A stretch of 61,957 bases of DNA from Brachyspira innocens ATCC 29796 (GTDB lineage: Bacteria > Spirochaetota > Brachyspiria > Brachyspirales > Brachyspiraceae): positions 1-61,957 of the forward strand of contig NZ_ARQI01000115.1 of the NCBI RefSeq assembly GCF_000384655.1, given 5' to 3'. The notes under the pieces are model-generated. The model made no database searches and was not told the origin of the DNA. It saw nothing but the letters and a program-made list of their open reading frames with translations. Below are positions 42,626 through 51,449 of this stretch, piece after piece. Positions within the stretch are counted from its first letter, which is position 1; every line of letters starts with the position of its first letter. A program made the translations under genes and the position numbers.

Positions 42626-43612
42626 ATGATAAAGAAAATATTTGTTATACTTCTTATAAGCAGTTCTATATTTTATGCTAAAAACTTGTCTTCAAAACAT
42701 TCTCTTTCTGTACTTGAAACAGCGAGTACAAGATCTATGGGAATGATGAACAGTGCATTTTTGCTTGGAAATGATTCTTCTTCTATATTTATGAACTCAG
42801 CTTCTTTAATGGGAGTACTTAGAGACAGTGTTAATTTAAATTATACAGTTACTTCTAATCCTAAAAACGAATATATATTTAATGCATCTTATGCACATAT
42901 AGGAGCTTCTTATGCGGTAGGTTTAGGTTTTGCTGGAGATATTAATAAAGTTTATTCATATGATAGTTTGGGTACTAGAAGAAATGATATATACAGCGGA
43001 CTTTATTTGATTAATATAGGAGCTTCTTATGCTATTAATGACAGCTCTTTTATAGGTGGAAATATAAAAACTGTCATTAATAATAGTGAAAAAGATAATA
43101 ATTTCGGAATGTTTTTAGATTTGTCATATATGCAGTCTCTTTTTACTCCGAATTTCAAATTAGGTGTTGGAGTTAGAAATTTTGGATTTTATGATAATGT
43201 ATTTGCAAAAGTTGATACTGATATAATTGCTTCTTTAGCATACTCTAAAAGTGACGGAAGTTTTTCTGTAGCTGCTCAGTATACTATATCAGTTCCTTCT
43301 GTTACTCATAGCATATCTGTTGGTATAGAGGCTATGATAGTAGATTTTAATAAATTAGGATTATTTAAAGAAAAGAGTTCTTGGTATGATGATTTGCCAG
43401 AAACTATATTAGATGCTCCTAGTGCTATACAAAAAAGATTTGCTACTAAATTACCTAGCGGCATTTTGGCAAGAGTAGGTGTTGGTAATAATGGAGCTTC
43501 TTTGGGTTTGTCTGTTTATGTGCAATTATTCAGACTTGATTATGCTATTGTTTTTGATAATTTTAGTAAGGATAATATTTCACATAATATAGGTATGAGT
43601 TTTATGTTTTAG
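42626..43612 (+). CDS. Putative outer-membrane beta-barrel (PorV/UPF0164-like)
   Basis: A 328-residue exported protein: signal peptide ending near FYA (about residue 18). ETASTRSMGMMNSAFLLGND and SSSIFMNSASLMG follow, typical of the PorV/UPF0164/FadL-like group found in treponemes (the SxGMGxA...DxxAxxxNPAxL pattern). The rest shows alternating amphipathic strands (SYAVGLGFAGD, INIGASYAINDSS, FKLGVGVRNFG) and ends in Phe (SFMF), as expected for BamA-inserted barrels. Ribosome site AGAGAAGA. It is 58 bp after ispE. Confidence 0.65.
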   Translation: MIKKIFVILLISSSIFYAKNLSSKHSLSVLETASTRSMGMMNSAFLLGNDSSSIFMNSASLMGVLRDSVNLNYTVTSNPKNEYIFNASYAHIGASYAVGLGFAGDINKVYSYDSLGTRRNDIYSGLYLINIGASYAINDSSFIGGNIKTVINNSEKDNNFGMFLDLSYMQSLFTPNFKLGVGVRNFGFYDNVFAKVDTDIIASLAYSKSDGSFSVAAQYTISVPSVTHSISVGIEAMIVDFNKLGLFKEKSSWYDDLPETILDAPSAIQKRFATKLPSGILARVGVGNNGASLGLSVYVQLFRLDYAIVFDNFSKDNISHNIGMSFMF

Positions 43613-43624
43613 GTTTGCTGATTT

Positions 43625-44464
43625 ATGGCTGTTTGTAAACAAAAAATATCTAATACAGAAAATTGCGACAGAGAAGAGTATAAAGACGGTTTATGTATTA
43701 TTCATCATGACAGTAATGATAAACCAGACGGGCTTTTCAGACGTATTATAAGAGATGATCTTTATAGAGGATTTTATAATTTTTCTTATATGATAAGCTA
43801 TGAAGGATTTAATTTTGAAGGCTTAAAGGTAGAGAAAAATGCTGATTTACTTTTTAGAAACTCATCATTTTACGGGCCTTTTGTAATTAGAAATTATGAT
43901 TTACAGGCTTCTTTGGACTTTACGGATTCTGATTTTGACAGCGGTATTATTATAAATATGTCTAATGTTCATAAAGGTATAATTTTAAAAAACTCTAAAA
44001 TTAATATGGACTTTAATATGTCCTTATCAAATATATACTCTATAGATGCGGATAATATTACTATAGACTGTAATTTTAATATGTCTAATACCGATATAAT
44101 AGATAAATTTAAGTTTAATCATACATATTTTAAGAATAATTTTAGCCTTCTTAATGCTAGTTTGCAAGGAGATGCTAGTTTTGAAAATATTATTATAGAG
44201 GGCGATGCTGATTTTAGAAATATTAAGTTTTATAAATCATTAAAATTTGAAAACGTAGAAATAAAAGGCAGCACCATACCTATAGAAATAGCAAAAAATA
44301 AAAATATAGAGTTCAAAAATGTTGTTATAAACGGCGTTCTCATAGAAGATAATCAAAAAGAGAAAAAAGAAAAAGAGAAAAAAGAAAAAGAACTAGAAAA
44401 AATTAAAGAAGCAAAAGATAATATAACTAAAGAAACACTTTTTAAATATTCTAAAAAGAAATAA
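43625..44464 (+). CDS. Pentapeptide-like repeat protein with Cys/His-rich N-terminus
   Basis: A 279-residue protein with no signal peptide. The N-terminal segment CKQKISNTENCDREEYKDGLC then IIHH looks like a small zinc-binding knuckle. A long region with five-residue periodicity follows (NFEGL, ADLLF, NSSFY, ASLDFTDSDFDSG, ADFRN), typical of pentapeptide right-handed beta-helices. The end is a Lys/Glu helix. It is similar in concept to the protein at 39069. Function unknown. It lies 12 bp after the barrel gene, probably cotranscribed. Confidence 0.65.
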   Translation: MAVCKQKISNTENCDREEYKDGLCIIHHDSNDKPDGLFRRIIRDDLYRGFYNFSYMISYEGFNFEGLKVEKNADLLFRNSSFYGPFVIRNYDLQASLDFTDSDFDSGIIINMSNVHKGIILKNSKINMDFNMSLSNIYSIDADNITIDCNFNMSNTDIIDKFKFNHTYFKNNFSLLNASLQGDASFENIIIEGDADFRNIKFYKSLKFENVEIKGSTIPIEIAKNKNIEFKNVVINGVLIEDNQKEKKEKEKKEKELEKIKEAKDNITKETLFKYSKKK

Positions 44465-44470
44465 TTTTTA

Positions 44471-45541
44471 TTAAAGCAAATGTCTTTTATCTTTTAGTTC
44501 ATCTTTTTCTCTAATATCTTTTAATATATCTTTGATTTTAGAATCTTTGTTATTGGGATATATTAATAATACCCCTTCAGATTTTACTATTGTTAAATCA
44601 TTTACTCCATCTATAGCTATAAAAGTACTGTCATCATCATTAATAATAATGTTTCCGTTTGATTCTTTAGTATATACATTTCCAACTATTACATTGCTTC
44701 TTTCATCTTTATCATGTATTCTTCCAAGTGCTGAAAAAGCTCCCAAATCGTCCCAAAAGAAATGTGCCTTTATACATATAATATGCTCTAATTTTTCCAT
44801 TATTCCAAAGTCAAAAGAAATTTTATCTATAGCTTTAAAAATTTCCTGTTTTTTTATATCATCTTTTTCTTTTAATGTTTTCATTACTTTATCATGGGTT
44901 TCAGGCATCAATTCGCTTATAGATTTAAGTATATTATCAATAGACCAAACAAATATACCGCTGTTCCATAGATAATGTCCGTCTTCTAAAAATATGCATG
45001 CATTTTCATAATCAGGTTTTTCTACGAACTTATCAACATTATATTCATTATCTTTAATTTTATCTTTTAATTTTATATAACCATATCCAGTTTCAGGTCT
45101 GTTCGGATTAACCCCTATTATTACTATGTTATCAGTATTTTCGCTTACTTCAATGGCATTTTCAATAGTATCTAAAAACATTTCTTCATTTTTTATTATA
45201 GGGTCGGCTGGAAGTATTGATACTATAGCATTTCCTATTTTCTCTTTTATATATAATGCTCCTAATGCAATGGCCGCTGTTGTATCTTTTCCTATTGGTT
45301 CGTATATTATATTTTCTTTTTTAAAAGAAGGTATGTATTTTGCAAATGCTTCTTTATATCTTTTTCCAGTAATTATAAATATATTATCTTCTTTTGTAAT
45401 TTTTGATGCTCTTTCTATAGTTTGTTCTATTAATGATTTATTTTCTATTATATTTAGGAATTGTTTTGGTTTGCTTTCTCTGCTTAAAGGCCATAGTCTT
45501 TCACCTATACCTCCTGCCATAATGAGTACAGCTTTTTCCAT
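44471..45541 (-). CDS. manC: Mannose-1-phosphate guanylyltransferase
   Basis: A 356-residue nucleotidyltransferase making GDP-mannose for surface polysaccharide. The N-terminal signature is MAGGIGERLWPLSRESKPKQ, followed by LPADPIIKNEE and FVEKPD, then YLWNSGIFVW and IMEKLEHIICIKAHFFWDDLGA. The length corresponds to the single-domain enzyme without the phosphomannose-isomerase half. AAGGA lies 7 nt before the ATG. It is convergent with the pentapeptide gene, 6 bp away. Confidence 0.92.
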   Translation of the reverse strand: MEKAVLIMAGGIGERLWPLSRESKPKQFLNIIENKSLIEQTIERASKITKEDNIFIITGKRYKEAFAKYIPSFKKENIIYEPIGKDTTAAIALGALYIKEKIGNAIVSILPADPIIKNEEMFLDTIENAIEVSENTDNIVIIGVNPNRPETGYGYIKLKDKIKDNEYNVDKFVEKPDYENACIFLEDGHYLWNSGIFVWSIDNILKSISELMPETHDKVMKTLKEKDDIKKQEIFKAIDKISFDFGIMEKLEHIICIKAHFFWDDLGAFSALGRIHDKDERSNVIVGNVYTKESNGNIIINDDDSTFIAIDGVNDLTIVKSEGVLLIYPNNKDSKIKDILKDIREKDELKDKRHLL

Positions 45542-45863
45542 TTTTTAATCCTTTTTTATCTTATATAGTATAATTATAATTAAAAAATGGATAAAAAACA
45601 AGAAGTTTGTTTATTTTTTTATTATATAATTTTATATTCTATACTGAACAATTTATTAAAATTATATATTTACATTTTATACATTAAATAAAAAAAATTT
45701 AATTTTTTGTAAAAAATGTAGTTATTTGTAATATTACAAATATAAATCTACTATTATTAATTGCAAATTAAATATTTTTTATTTGACAAAAAACTAATTA
45801 TATATTAATCTTTATTACTATAATAGGGAGATTTTTTATTAATCATAATTTGTGAGAGGCCAT
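45542..45863. other. AT-rich divergent intergenic region
   Basis: 322 bp between the divergent manC and HTH-receiver genes. It contains long A and T runs and a TTGACA at 45783-45788 whose best -10 partner is poor at normal spacing. No gene or hairpin that I can support is seen. Confidence 0.4.
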
Positions 45864-46472
45864 ATGAATAATACTGAAGAGTTAATATATGATGATGACG
45901 ACATGTTGTCACCCATTGATGCGGCTAAAGTGGTTGGGGTTTCAAGAACAACTGTTAATTATTGGGTTCGTCACTACGGACTTAAAGCTGATGTTACTCC
46001 CGGAAAGAGATATAAAATTCGTTATGCTGATTTGAAGGCATTTTTAGCTTTTAATAAAAAAGAAAAAAGAGTAAAGCTCAAAAGAAAACATACTAGATAT
46101 AAAATAGCTATCATAGAGCCTATGGAGATTACAAGAAAAAATTATTCCGAATGGCTTAGTGAAGACTATGATGTGATATGTGTATCTAATCTTACATCTC
46201 CTCTTAAAGAGCTTAAAAAGATTTCACCTGATATTATCTTAATGGATATTAATTTATCAGAAGATAAAGATTATTTCTATTTACTTGAAGAGATAAAAAA
46301 TGAAATATCTTTAAGAACTGCATTAATTATTATTATTACTAAGAGATATAATGAAGATGATGTTGTTAATGGGCTTGAGAAAGGTGCATGTGACTATGTT
46401 AAAAAGCCAGTAGGTCAAAATGAGCTTAAAGCAAGAATAAGAAATGCTGTAAGATTTTATGTAGATGTGTAA
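45864..46472 (+). CDS. HTH-receiver regulator with inverted domain order
   Basis: A 202-residue protein. The N-terminal MerR/excisionase-type helix-turn-helix is DAAKVVGVSRTTVNYWVRHYGL with a GKRYKIRYADLKAFL wing. The C-terminal receiver domain is about residues 78-200. The receiver has Asp in LMDINLS, Thr in IIITKR and Lys in VKKPVG. The first-strand acidic pair is replaced (AIIEPMEIT, one Glu only), so metal-dependent phosphorylation may be weak. The DNA-binding-first order is opposite to ordinary response regulators. Start at 45864 is chosen for GAGAGG upstream. No histidine kinase is adjacent. Confidence 0.75.
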   Translation: MNNTEELIYDDDDMLSPIDAAKVVGVSRTTVNYWVRHYGLKADVTPGKRYKIRYADLKAFLAFNKKEKRVKLKRKHTRYKIAIIEPMEITRKNYSEWLSEDYDVICVSNLTSPLKELKKISPDIILMDINLSEDKDYFYLLEEIKNEISLRTALIIIITKRYNEDDVVNGLEKGACDYVKKPVGQNELKARIRNAVRFYVDV

Positions 46473-46476
46473 TTGT

Positions 46477-48462
46477 TTAGAGCATGCTTATAGGATCTAT
46501 ATCTATTTCTATGTAATCACCTTTTTGGGCTTTAAAATTATTATTAAGTTTATTGAAAAATCCGCTTAATAGAGAATGAGAAGGTGTTTTTACTAAAATA
46601 TTCCATCTATAATATTTATTTAATTTACTTATAGTACATGCCACAGCACCAAGTATCGTAATCTTATCTGAGTTTTCATAAGTTTCCATTCTAAGCATAT
46701 CAGCTATTATATTAGCATCGCTTTCAACTTTTTTTTCATCTAAGCCTCTTATTACAAGTCTTACAAGTCGTGTAAAAGGAGGATAAATTGGGTATTTTCT
46801 TTTTTCTATTTCCTGATTATAAAATGCTATATAGTCATGATTTTTGGCACATTCTATACTGTAATTGTTAGGAGAATAGGTTTGTATATATACTACTCCG
46901 TTTTTCTCTCCTCTTCCGCTTCTTCCAGCTACCTGAGTAATAAGATTAAATGTTCTTTCAGCACTTCTAAAATCTGGTATATGAAGAGACATGTCAGCAA
47001 GTAAAACACCTACTAAAGTAACATTAGGAAAATCAAGTCCTTTAGCTATCATTTGAGTTCCTACAAGTATATCTATTTCACCGTCAGAAAATCTTTTAAA
47101 TATTTTTTCATAGTTTTTTGTGCCGCCTACAGTATCCTGATCCATTCTTTCTATGACAGCATTTGGAAAAAGTATATTTAAATGCTCCTCTACTTTTTCA
47201 GTACCGCTTCCTATACGTTCAAAATGTCCTATTTTACATTCATCGCAAAGCTCATTATCCAAAAATTGAGTATATCCGCAGTAATGACACATAACAACAT
47301 TTTTCTTTTTATGGTATGTTAAAGAAACAGAGCAGTTAGGACATTCGAGAACTCTTTGGCAGTAAGAACATGCTACAACAGGAGCGTATCCCTTACGGTT
47401 TAGAAATAATATTATTTGTTCTTTTTTTTCGAGCTTTTTATTTATCTCTTCAACCAATTTTTGGGTTATCATAGGAAAAACTTCAGCTCTTTTTTCTTTT
47501 TTTAAGTCGAGTATTTTAACCTCTGGCATATTAACTGAAGCGGCTCTTTTATTTAGTTTTAGTAATTCTATTTTTCCTATAGAAGCATAATAAAAACTTT
47601 CTATAGAAGGAGTGGCACTTCCAAGAAGAAGTAAAGCATTTTCATGATTTTTTCTGTAAAAAGCAACTTGTCTTGCATGATATCTTGGTGTGTCTCCAGC
47701 CTTATAGCTTGTTTCATGTTCTTCATCTATAACTATTATCCCAAGATTAGGAGTAGGGGAGAATATTGCACTTCTTGCTCCTATTACTATTTTTATTTCA
47801 TCTTTTTTTATCATCTGCCAATATCTGTATTTGGAGTTTGGCGAGAGTTTACTGTGAAGTACGGCAATTTTACCTTCAAATCTTTCTGCAAATCTTTTTA
47901 TAGTTTGAGGGGTAAGTGATATTTCTGGAAGTATCACTATAGCCTGCTTTCCCATATCAACAACTTTTTTAATAGCCTGCAGATAAACTTCTGTTTTTCC
48001 GCTTCCTGTTACACCATGAAGAAGAAAAGTTTTTGGTTTTTCTGATTCTAAACTTTCATTAATTTTTTTTAGTACTTCTTCCTGTTCATCATTGAGTTTT
48101 AGGTATGGTTTTTGTTTGGCTGGTATTGGTTTTGCTTTTTTTTCTTTTTTTGCGGGAGTACCCACTGGGAGTGCTGCGAAAAGAGCTTCTCCGAAAGATG
48201 AGTGATAATAGCTGCTCATCCATTTTGCTAATTGAAATTCTTTATCTGAACATATTGGTTCAAGATCAATTCTAGCTTTGATAGAATATACTTTATAGTT
48301 TCCATCTAACTTTTCAGTTTCCTCTATAACAATGCCTTTACTGTTTTTACCTTTAATAGGAGCTACAACCCTACATCCTACCAAGCTATCATTAATCTCA
48401 TCTGGTTTTATGTATGTAAGTATTTTATCTATAGGTAAATTAAAAATAACTTTAACATACAT
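46477..48462 (-). CDS. priA: Primosomal protein N' (replication restart helicase)
   Basis: A 661-residue PriA superfamily-2 helicase that reloads the replisome at stalled forks. The N-terminal 3'-DNA-end-binding domain is followed by Walker A GVTGSGKTE, Walker B DEEHE, GSATPS, eight zinc-binding Cys (between CSYCQRVLECPNC and CHYCGY...CDEC), AGRSGRG and a C-terminal domain. Length is a little below E. coli PriA (732). It is downstream of dksA by 5 bp, in the rplM-rpsI-dksA-priA group. Confidence 0.95.
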   Translation of the reverse strand: MYVKVIFNLPIDKILTYIKPDEINDSLVGCRVVAPIKGKNSKGIVIEETEKLDGNYKVYSIKARIDLEPICSDKEFQLAKWMSSYYHSSFGEALFAALPVGTPAKKEKKAKPIPAKQKPYLKLNDEQEEVLKKINESLESEKPKTFLLHGVTGSGKTEVYLQAIKKVVDMGKQAIVILPEISLTPQTIKRFAERFEGKIAVLHSKLSPNSKYRYWQMIKKDEIKIVIGARSAIFSPTPNLGIIVIDEEHETSYKAGDTPRYHARQVAFYRKNHENALLLLGSATPSIESFYYASIGKIELLKLNKRAASVNMPEVKILDLKKEKRAEVFPMITQKLVEEINKKLEKKEQIILFLNRKGYAPVVACSYCQRVLECPNCSVSLTYHKKKNVVMCHYCGYTQFLDNELCDECKIGHFERIGSGTEKVEEHLNILFPNAVIERMDQDTVGGTKNYEKIFKRFSDGEIDILVGTQMIAKGLDFPNVTLVGVLLADMSLHIPDFRSAERTFNLITQVAGRSGRGEKNGVVYIQTYSPNNYSIECAKNHDYIAFYNQEIEKRKYPIYPPFTRLVRLVIRGLDEKKVESDANIIADMLRMETYENSDKITILGAVACTISKLNKYYRWNILVKTPSHSLLSGFFNKLNNNFKAQKGDYIEIDIDPISML

Positions 48463-48467
48463 TATAA

Positions 48468-48833
48468 TTACATTTTTTCACGGCGTTTTTTATCTTCGTA
48501 TTTAGACATACAGTTAACACATCTTAAAGTATAAGGCAAAGCAGTTAATCTCTCTTCATTGATTTCTTCTTTACAGTCTATGCATTTACCGTATGTGCCG
48601 TCTTCTATTCTTTTAAGTGCATTATTAAGCATTTCCAATTTATCTTTTTCTTTTTGAGAAAAATTTACTAAATTTTGTTTTTCATAAGCCTGAAATGCTA
48701 TATCAGCCATATCTCCATGAGAATCTTCTTTAAGAGCTTCATAGGTTTCATTTCCGCTTAAAAGCTCGTCTAAAGTTTTCTTTTTTTCCTCTAACAAGAG
48801 ATCTTTAAATTTTTTTAATTTCTTAGCAGTCAT
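48468..48833 (-). CDS. dksA: DksA/TraR-family zinc-finger regulator
   Basis: A 121-residue protein with a coiled-coil N-terminal half and a C4 zinc finger, CIDC...CVNC (YGKCIDCKEEINEERLTALP, then YTLRCVNC). It would bind in the RNA polymerase secondary channel and modulate stringent-response promoters. The Asp pair at the coiled-coil tip is seen only as DSHGDMADIA, similar to the E. coli DxxDxA motif. It lies 41 bp after rpsI, matching its link with ribosome synthesis. Confidence 0.85.
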   Translation of the reverse strand: MTAKKLKKFKDLLLEEKKKTLDELLSGNETYEALKEDSHGDMADIAFQAYEKQNLVNFSQKEKDKLEMLNNALKRIEDGTYGKCIDCKEEINEERLTALPYTLRCVNCMSKYEDKKRREKM

Positions 48834-48874
48834 TATAAAAACCCTTAAATAAATATAATTGCTAGGATAAAAAC

Positions 48875-49273
48875 TTAACGTTTAGAGAATTGGAAGCGTT
48901 TTCTAGCACCAGATCTACCATATTTCTTACGTTCAACAACACGGGAATCTCTAGTAAGAAAACCATTTCTTTTTAAAGTAGTTCTGAAATCTTGGCTTTC
49001 ACCCACTAATGCTTTAGCAATACCATGTCTAACAGCATCAGCCTGAGCAGAAACTCCGCCGCCATGTACATTGGCTAATACATCGTATTTTCCGAAATTG
49101 CCTGTTACTTTTAAGGCATCTTCTACTACTTTAAGAAGTGCTGCTCTGTTGCAGAAGTAATCAGTATAGTTTTTTCCATTTATTAAAATTTTACCGCTGC
49201 CTAAAGTGATGCGTACTCTAGCATTAGCAGTTTTTCTTTTTCCAGTAAAAATAGTTAATTGTTTAGCTGCCAT
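48875..49273 (-). CDS. rpsI: Ribosomal protein uS9
   Basis: A 132-residue small-subunit protein: GKRKTANARVRITLGSGKI opening, VHGGGVSAQADAVRHGIAKAL centre and the basic RKKYGRSGARKRFQFSKR tail that reaches the P site. Start ATG has GGAG 6-7 nt upstream. It is 13 bp after rplM, the standard L13-S9 operon. Confidence 0.98.
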   Translation of the reverse strand: MAAKQLTIFTGKRKTANARVRITLGSGKILINGKNYTDYFCNRAALLKVVEDALKVTGNFGKYDVLANVHGGGVSAQADAVRHGIAKALVGESQDFRTTLKRNGFLTRDSRVVERKKYGRSGARKRFQFSKR

Positions 49274-49286
49274 TTTTATCTCCTAA

Positions 49287-49742
49287 TTATATATTTACTA
49301 CAGTAGGTTTATTAGCTTCATGCGGATGTTCGCTTCCTGCATATACTTTTAATTTTTTAAGATGAAGTCTTCCTAACGGATTATGAGAAAGCATACCTTT
49401 TACAGCTATTTTTACCATTCTTTCAGGGTTTTTTTCTAATAATTCGCCGTAGCTTACAGCTTTAATTCCGCCTGGGTAGCCTGTATGTCTATAGTGAATT
49501 TTTCCTTTCTTTTTATTTCCTGTTAGAACTATGTCTTTAGCATTGATGATAATTACATAATCGCCATTGTCTAAGTTGTATGCATAGTCTACTTTATGTT
49601 TACCTTTAAGCATATAAGCTGCTCTGCTTGCAACTCTTCCTAATGACTTACCTTTGGCATCAATTATAAGCCAATTTTGTTTGATATCTTTTTGTGATAA
49701 AACGTAAGTATTATTTTTTGTTTTTAATGTTTTTTTGTCCAT
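49287..49742 (-). CDS. rplM: Ribosomal protein uL13
   Basis: A 151-residue large-subunit protein: WLIIDAKGKSLGRVASRAAY, LKGKHKVDYAYNLDNGDYVI, the HTGYPGGIKA motif and a VKGMLSHNPLGR end. Start at 49742 is chosen because AAGG lies 10 nt upstream; an in-frame GTG at 49751 is too close to it. First gene of the rplM-rpsI-dksA-priA unit, with a near-consensus promoter 70 nt upstream. Confidence 0.97.
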   Translation of the reverse strand: MDKKTLKTKNNTYVLSQKDIKQNWLIIDAKGKSLGRVASRAAYMLKGKHKVDYAYNLDNGDYVIIINAKDIVLTGNKKKGKIHYRHTGYPGGIKAVSYGELLEKNPERMVKIAVKGMLSHNPLGRLHLKKLKVYAGSEHPHEANKPTVVNI

Positions 49743-49811
49743 AACATACACACCTTGATTTAACGTTTTAAAAAATTTGGTAGTTTTAATCTAAAAATGT
49801 AACGGTGCGTA

Positions 49812-49840
49812 ATTATAACATAAAGATATTGTAAAGTCAA
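49812..49840 (-). promoter_or_regulatory. Promoter of rplM operon
   Basis: On the minus strand: TTGACT, 17 nt, perfect TATAAT. Confidence 0.7.
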
Positions 49841-49888
49841 ATTTTAATTATATATATTTATATGAAATTTTGATATTATTAACGGATA

Positions 49889-50098
49889 TTAGCGTATAGA
49901 TTTTATTATATCAATTATTTTTTTTATTCCTATTAGTTTGATTATTGAAGCAGATTTTTTTATTCCTACTATCTTGATAAAATCTCTGATATTATTGGCA
50001 TTTCTCAGTTTGATAATATTTTTTAATCCTATAAGTTTTATTATTGATTTTGCTTTTTTTATGCCTATTATTTTTATTATTTTGTATATGTTTTTCAT
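49889..50098 (-). CDS. Small repetitive cationic amphipathic protein
   Basis: A 69-residue protein built from repeats of an Ile/Lys motif: IIKIIGIKKAKS, IIKLIGLKN, then FIKIVGIKKSAS, IIKLIGIKK and IIDIIKSIR. About 33-residue blocks are duplicated. It is strongly basic and could form amphipathic helices that sit on membranes. No family is recognised. It starts 22 bp after the GNAT gene on the same strand, without a strong ribosome site, so expression is uncertain. The repeat regularity supports selection on the protein but could also be DNA repeat slippage. Confidence 0.45.
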   Translation of the reverse strand: MKNIYKIIKIIGIKKAKSIIKLIGLKNIIKLRNANNIRDFIKIVGIKKSASIIKLIGIKKIIDIIKSIR

Positions 50099-50119
50099 TG
50101 TCTATAAAAATTATAAATA

Positions 50120-50611
50120 CTAAATACTTTTTTGAAATGCTATTCTCTCTCCATTACCGTTTTTCAAATATATTATTCCGCACCTTTCAAAACCTTCTTT
50201 TTTAAGGAAATTAAGCATAGGAGCATTATCTTTATGGGTGTCTATTCTTATATTACCGCATTGATTAAAGCAGTAATAAAGACAAAAAGAAGCTGTGCCT
50301 TTTCTTCCTTTTAATACAGCTATTCTGTGTATTACTCCGTATTCTTTGTCATTAATCCAATTACCGTCATATATTTTATCATAATTTTCATCTTCTCCCA
50401 CGAAAAAACAAAAAGTACCTATAATATTATCATTATCATCTAAACATACATAACTATGTTTATTATTTATATCGTTTTCTACATTTTCTCTTGAAGGGTA
50501 TCCGTTAATCCATTGGTTAGGATTATTATTTTCTCTCATAAAGTTTCTAGCATAATCAAATATTTCTATTACTTTATCAATATCTTTATATTCTGTTTTT
50601 CTTATTTTCAT
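50120..50611 (-). CDS. GNAT-family N-acetyltransferase
   Basis: A 163-residue GNAT protein: IRKTEYKDIDKVIEIFDYAR start, GTFCFFVGEDENYDKIYDG middle with a long insert, GVIHRIAVLKGRKGTASFCL (acetyl-CoA loop region, R/K-G-x-G-like) and IRIDTHKDNAPMLNFLKKEG then FERCGIIYL, the typical C-terminal strand. Substrate unknown. It is 2 bp downstream of trmD, so probably coupled. Confidence 0.85.
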   Translation of the reverse strand: MKIRKTEYKDIDKVIEIFDYARNFMRENNNPNQWINGYPSRENVENDINNKHSYVCLDDNDNIIGTFCFFVGEDENYDKIYDGNWINDKEYGVIHRIAVLKGRKGTASFCLYYCFNQCGNIRIDTHKDNAPMLNFLKKEGFERCGIIYLKNGNGERIAFQKSI

Positions 50612-50613
50612 TA

Positions 50614-51345
50614 TTATTGTTCCTTGTTTTTGAGATAATTAAAAATGCTTTCTATATCTTTTTTAGTTAAATCTATTTTAGAAAATAAATCTTTTCTGTT
50701 TTTAAAAGTTTTTATTATGCTTCTTTCTCTTCTGTACTCATCGATCTTTTTATGATTTCCAGATAAGAGAACTTCAGGCACTTTCATATTATCAATTTCT
50801 TCTGGTCTTGTATATTGTTCATATTCTAATAAACCGTTTGAATTTTCTTCAAAAGTATCGCTTGTAACTGACTCTTTATTATTTAAAACACCTTTATATC
50901 TTGATACAGCATCTACAAGTAAAAGAGCAGGTATTTCTCCTCCGCTTAATACATAATCTCCTATACTTATAACTTCATCAGCATATTTTTTTTCAACTCT
51001 ATAATCTATTCCTTCATAATGCCCCAGTATCATAGTTATATGCTCTTTATTTGAAAGCTCTTTTATTTTTTTCTGAGTGAGTATTTTTCCAGAAGGCGAG
51101 AAAAGAAGAGTATATCCTCTGTTATTACTTTCAAAATATTTCTTAAAAATACTGTAGGTCATTATCATACCCGGTCCGCCGCCGTATGTATAATCATCAC
51201 ATTTTTTATAATTACCGTCTCCGTATAAACGCATGTCTACTATATTTAAATCTATTTTTTTTTCATTTAGTGCCATGCCTATTACACCCATAGAGGTATG
51301 GCTTTCATAGAATTTTGGGAACAGTGTAAGTATATCTATTATCAT
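50614..51345 (-). CDS. trmD: tRNA (guanine-37-N1)-methyltransferase
   Basis: A 243-residue SPOUT methyltransferase that methylates G37 of tRNA. IDILTLFPKFYESH opening, CDDYTYGGGPGMIM, LGHYEGIDYRV and the trefoil-knot ISIGDYVLSGGEIPALLLVD site are all present. The terminal part (VLLSGNHKKIDEYRRERSI) is typical. The usual partners rpsP/rimM/rplS are not adjacent; a GNAT gene follows instead. Confidence 0.96.
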   Translation of the reverse strand: MIIDILTLFPKFYESHTSMGVIGMALNEKKIDLNIVDMRLYGDGNYKKCDDYTYGGGPGMIMTYSIFKKYFESNNRGYTLLFSPSGKILTQKKIKELSNKEHITMILGHYEGIDYRVEKKYADEVISIGDYVLSGGEIPALLLVDAVSRYKGVLNNKESVTSDTFEENSNGLLEYEQYTRPEEIDNMKVPEVLLSGNHKKIDEYRRERSIIKTFKNRKDLFSKIDLTKKDIESIFNYLKNKEQ

Positions 51346-51449
51346 TTTTTTATTATATCCTATAGTTTTTATATATCAATAGTTTTATTTACTTATGATA
51401 TTTTTAGTGTATAATAAAAATTTTTTCATACTGCTGCATGGAGCATTTT

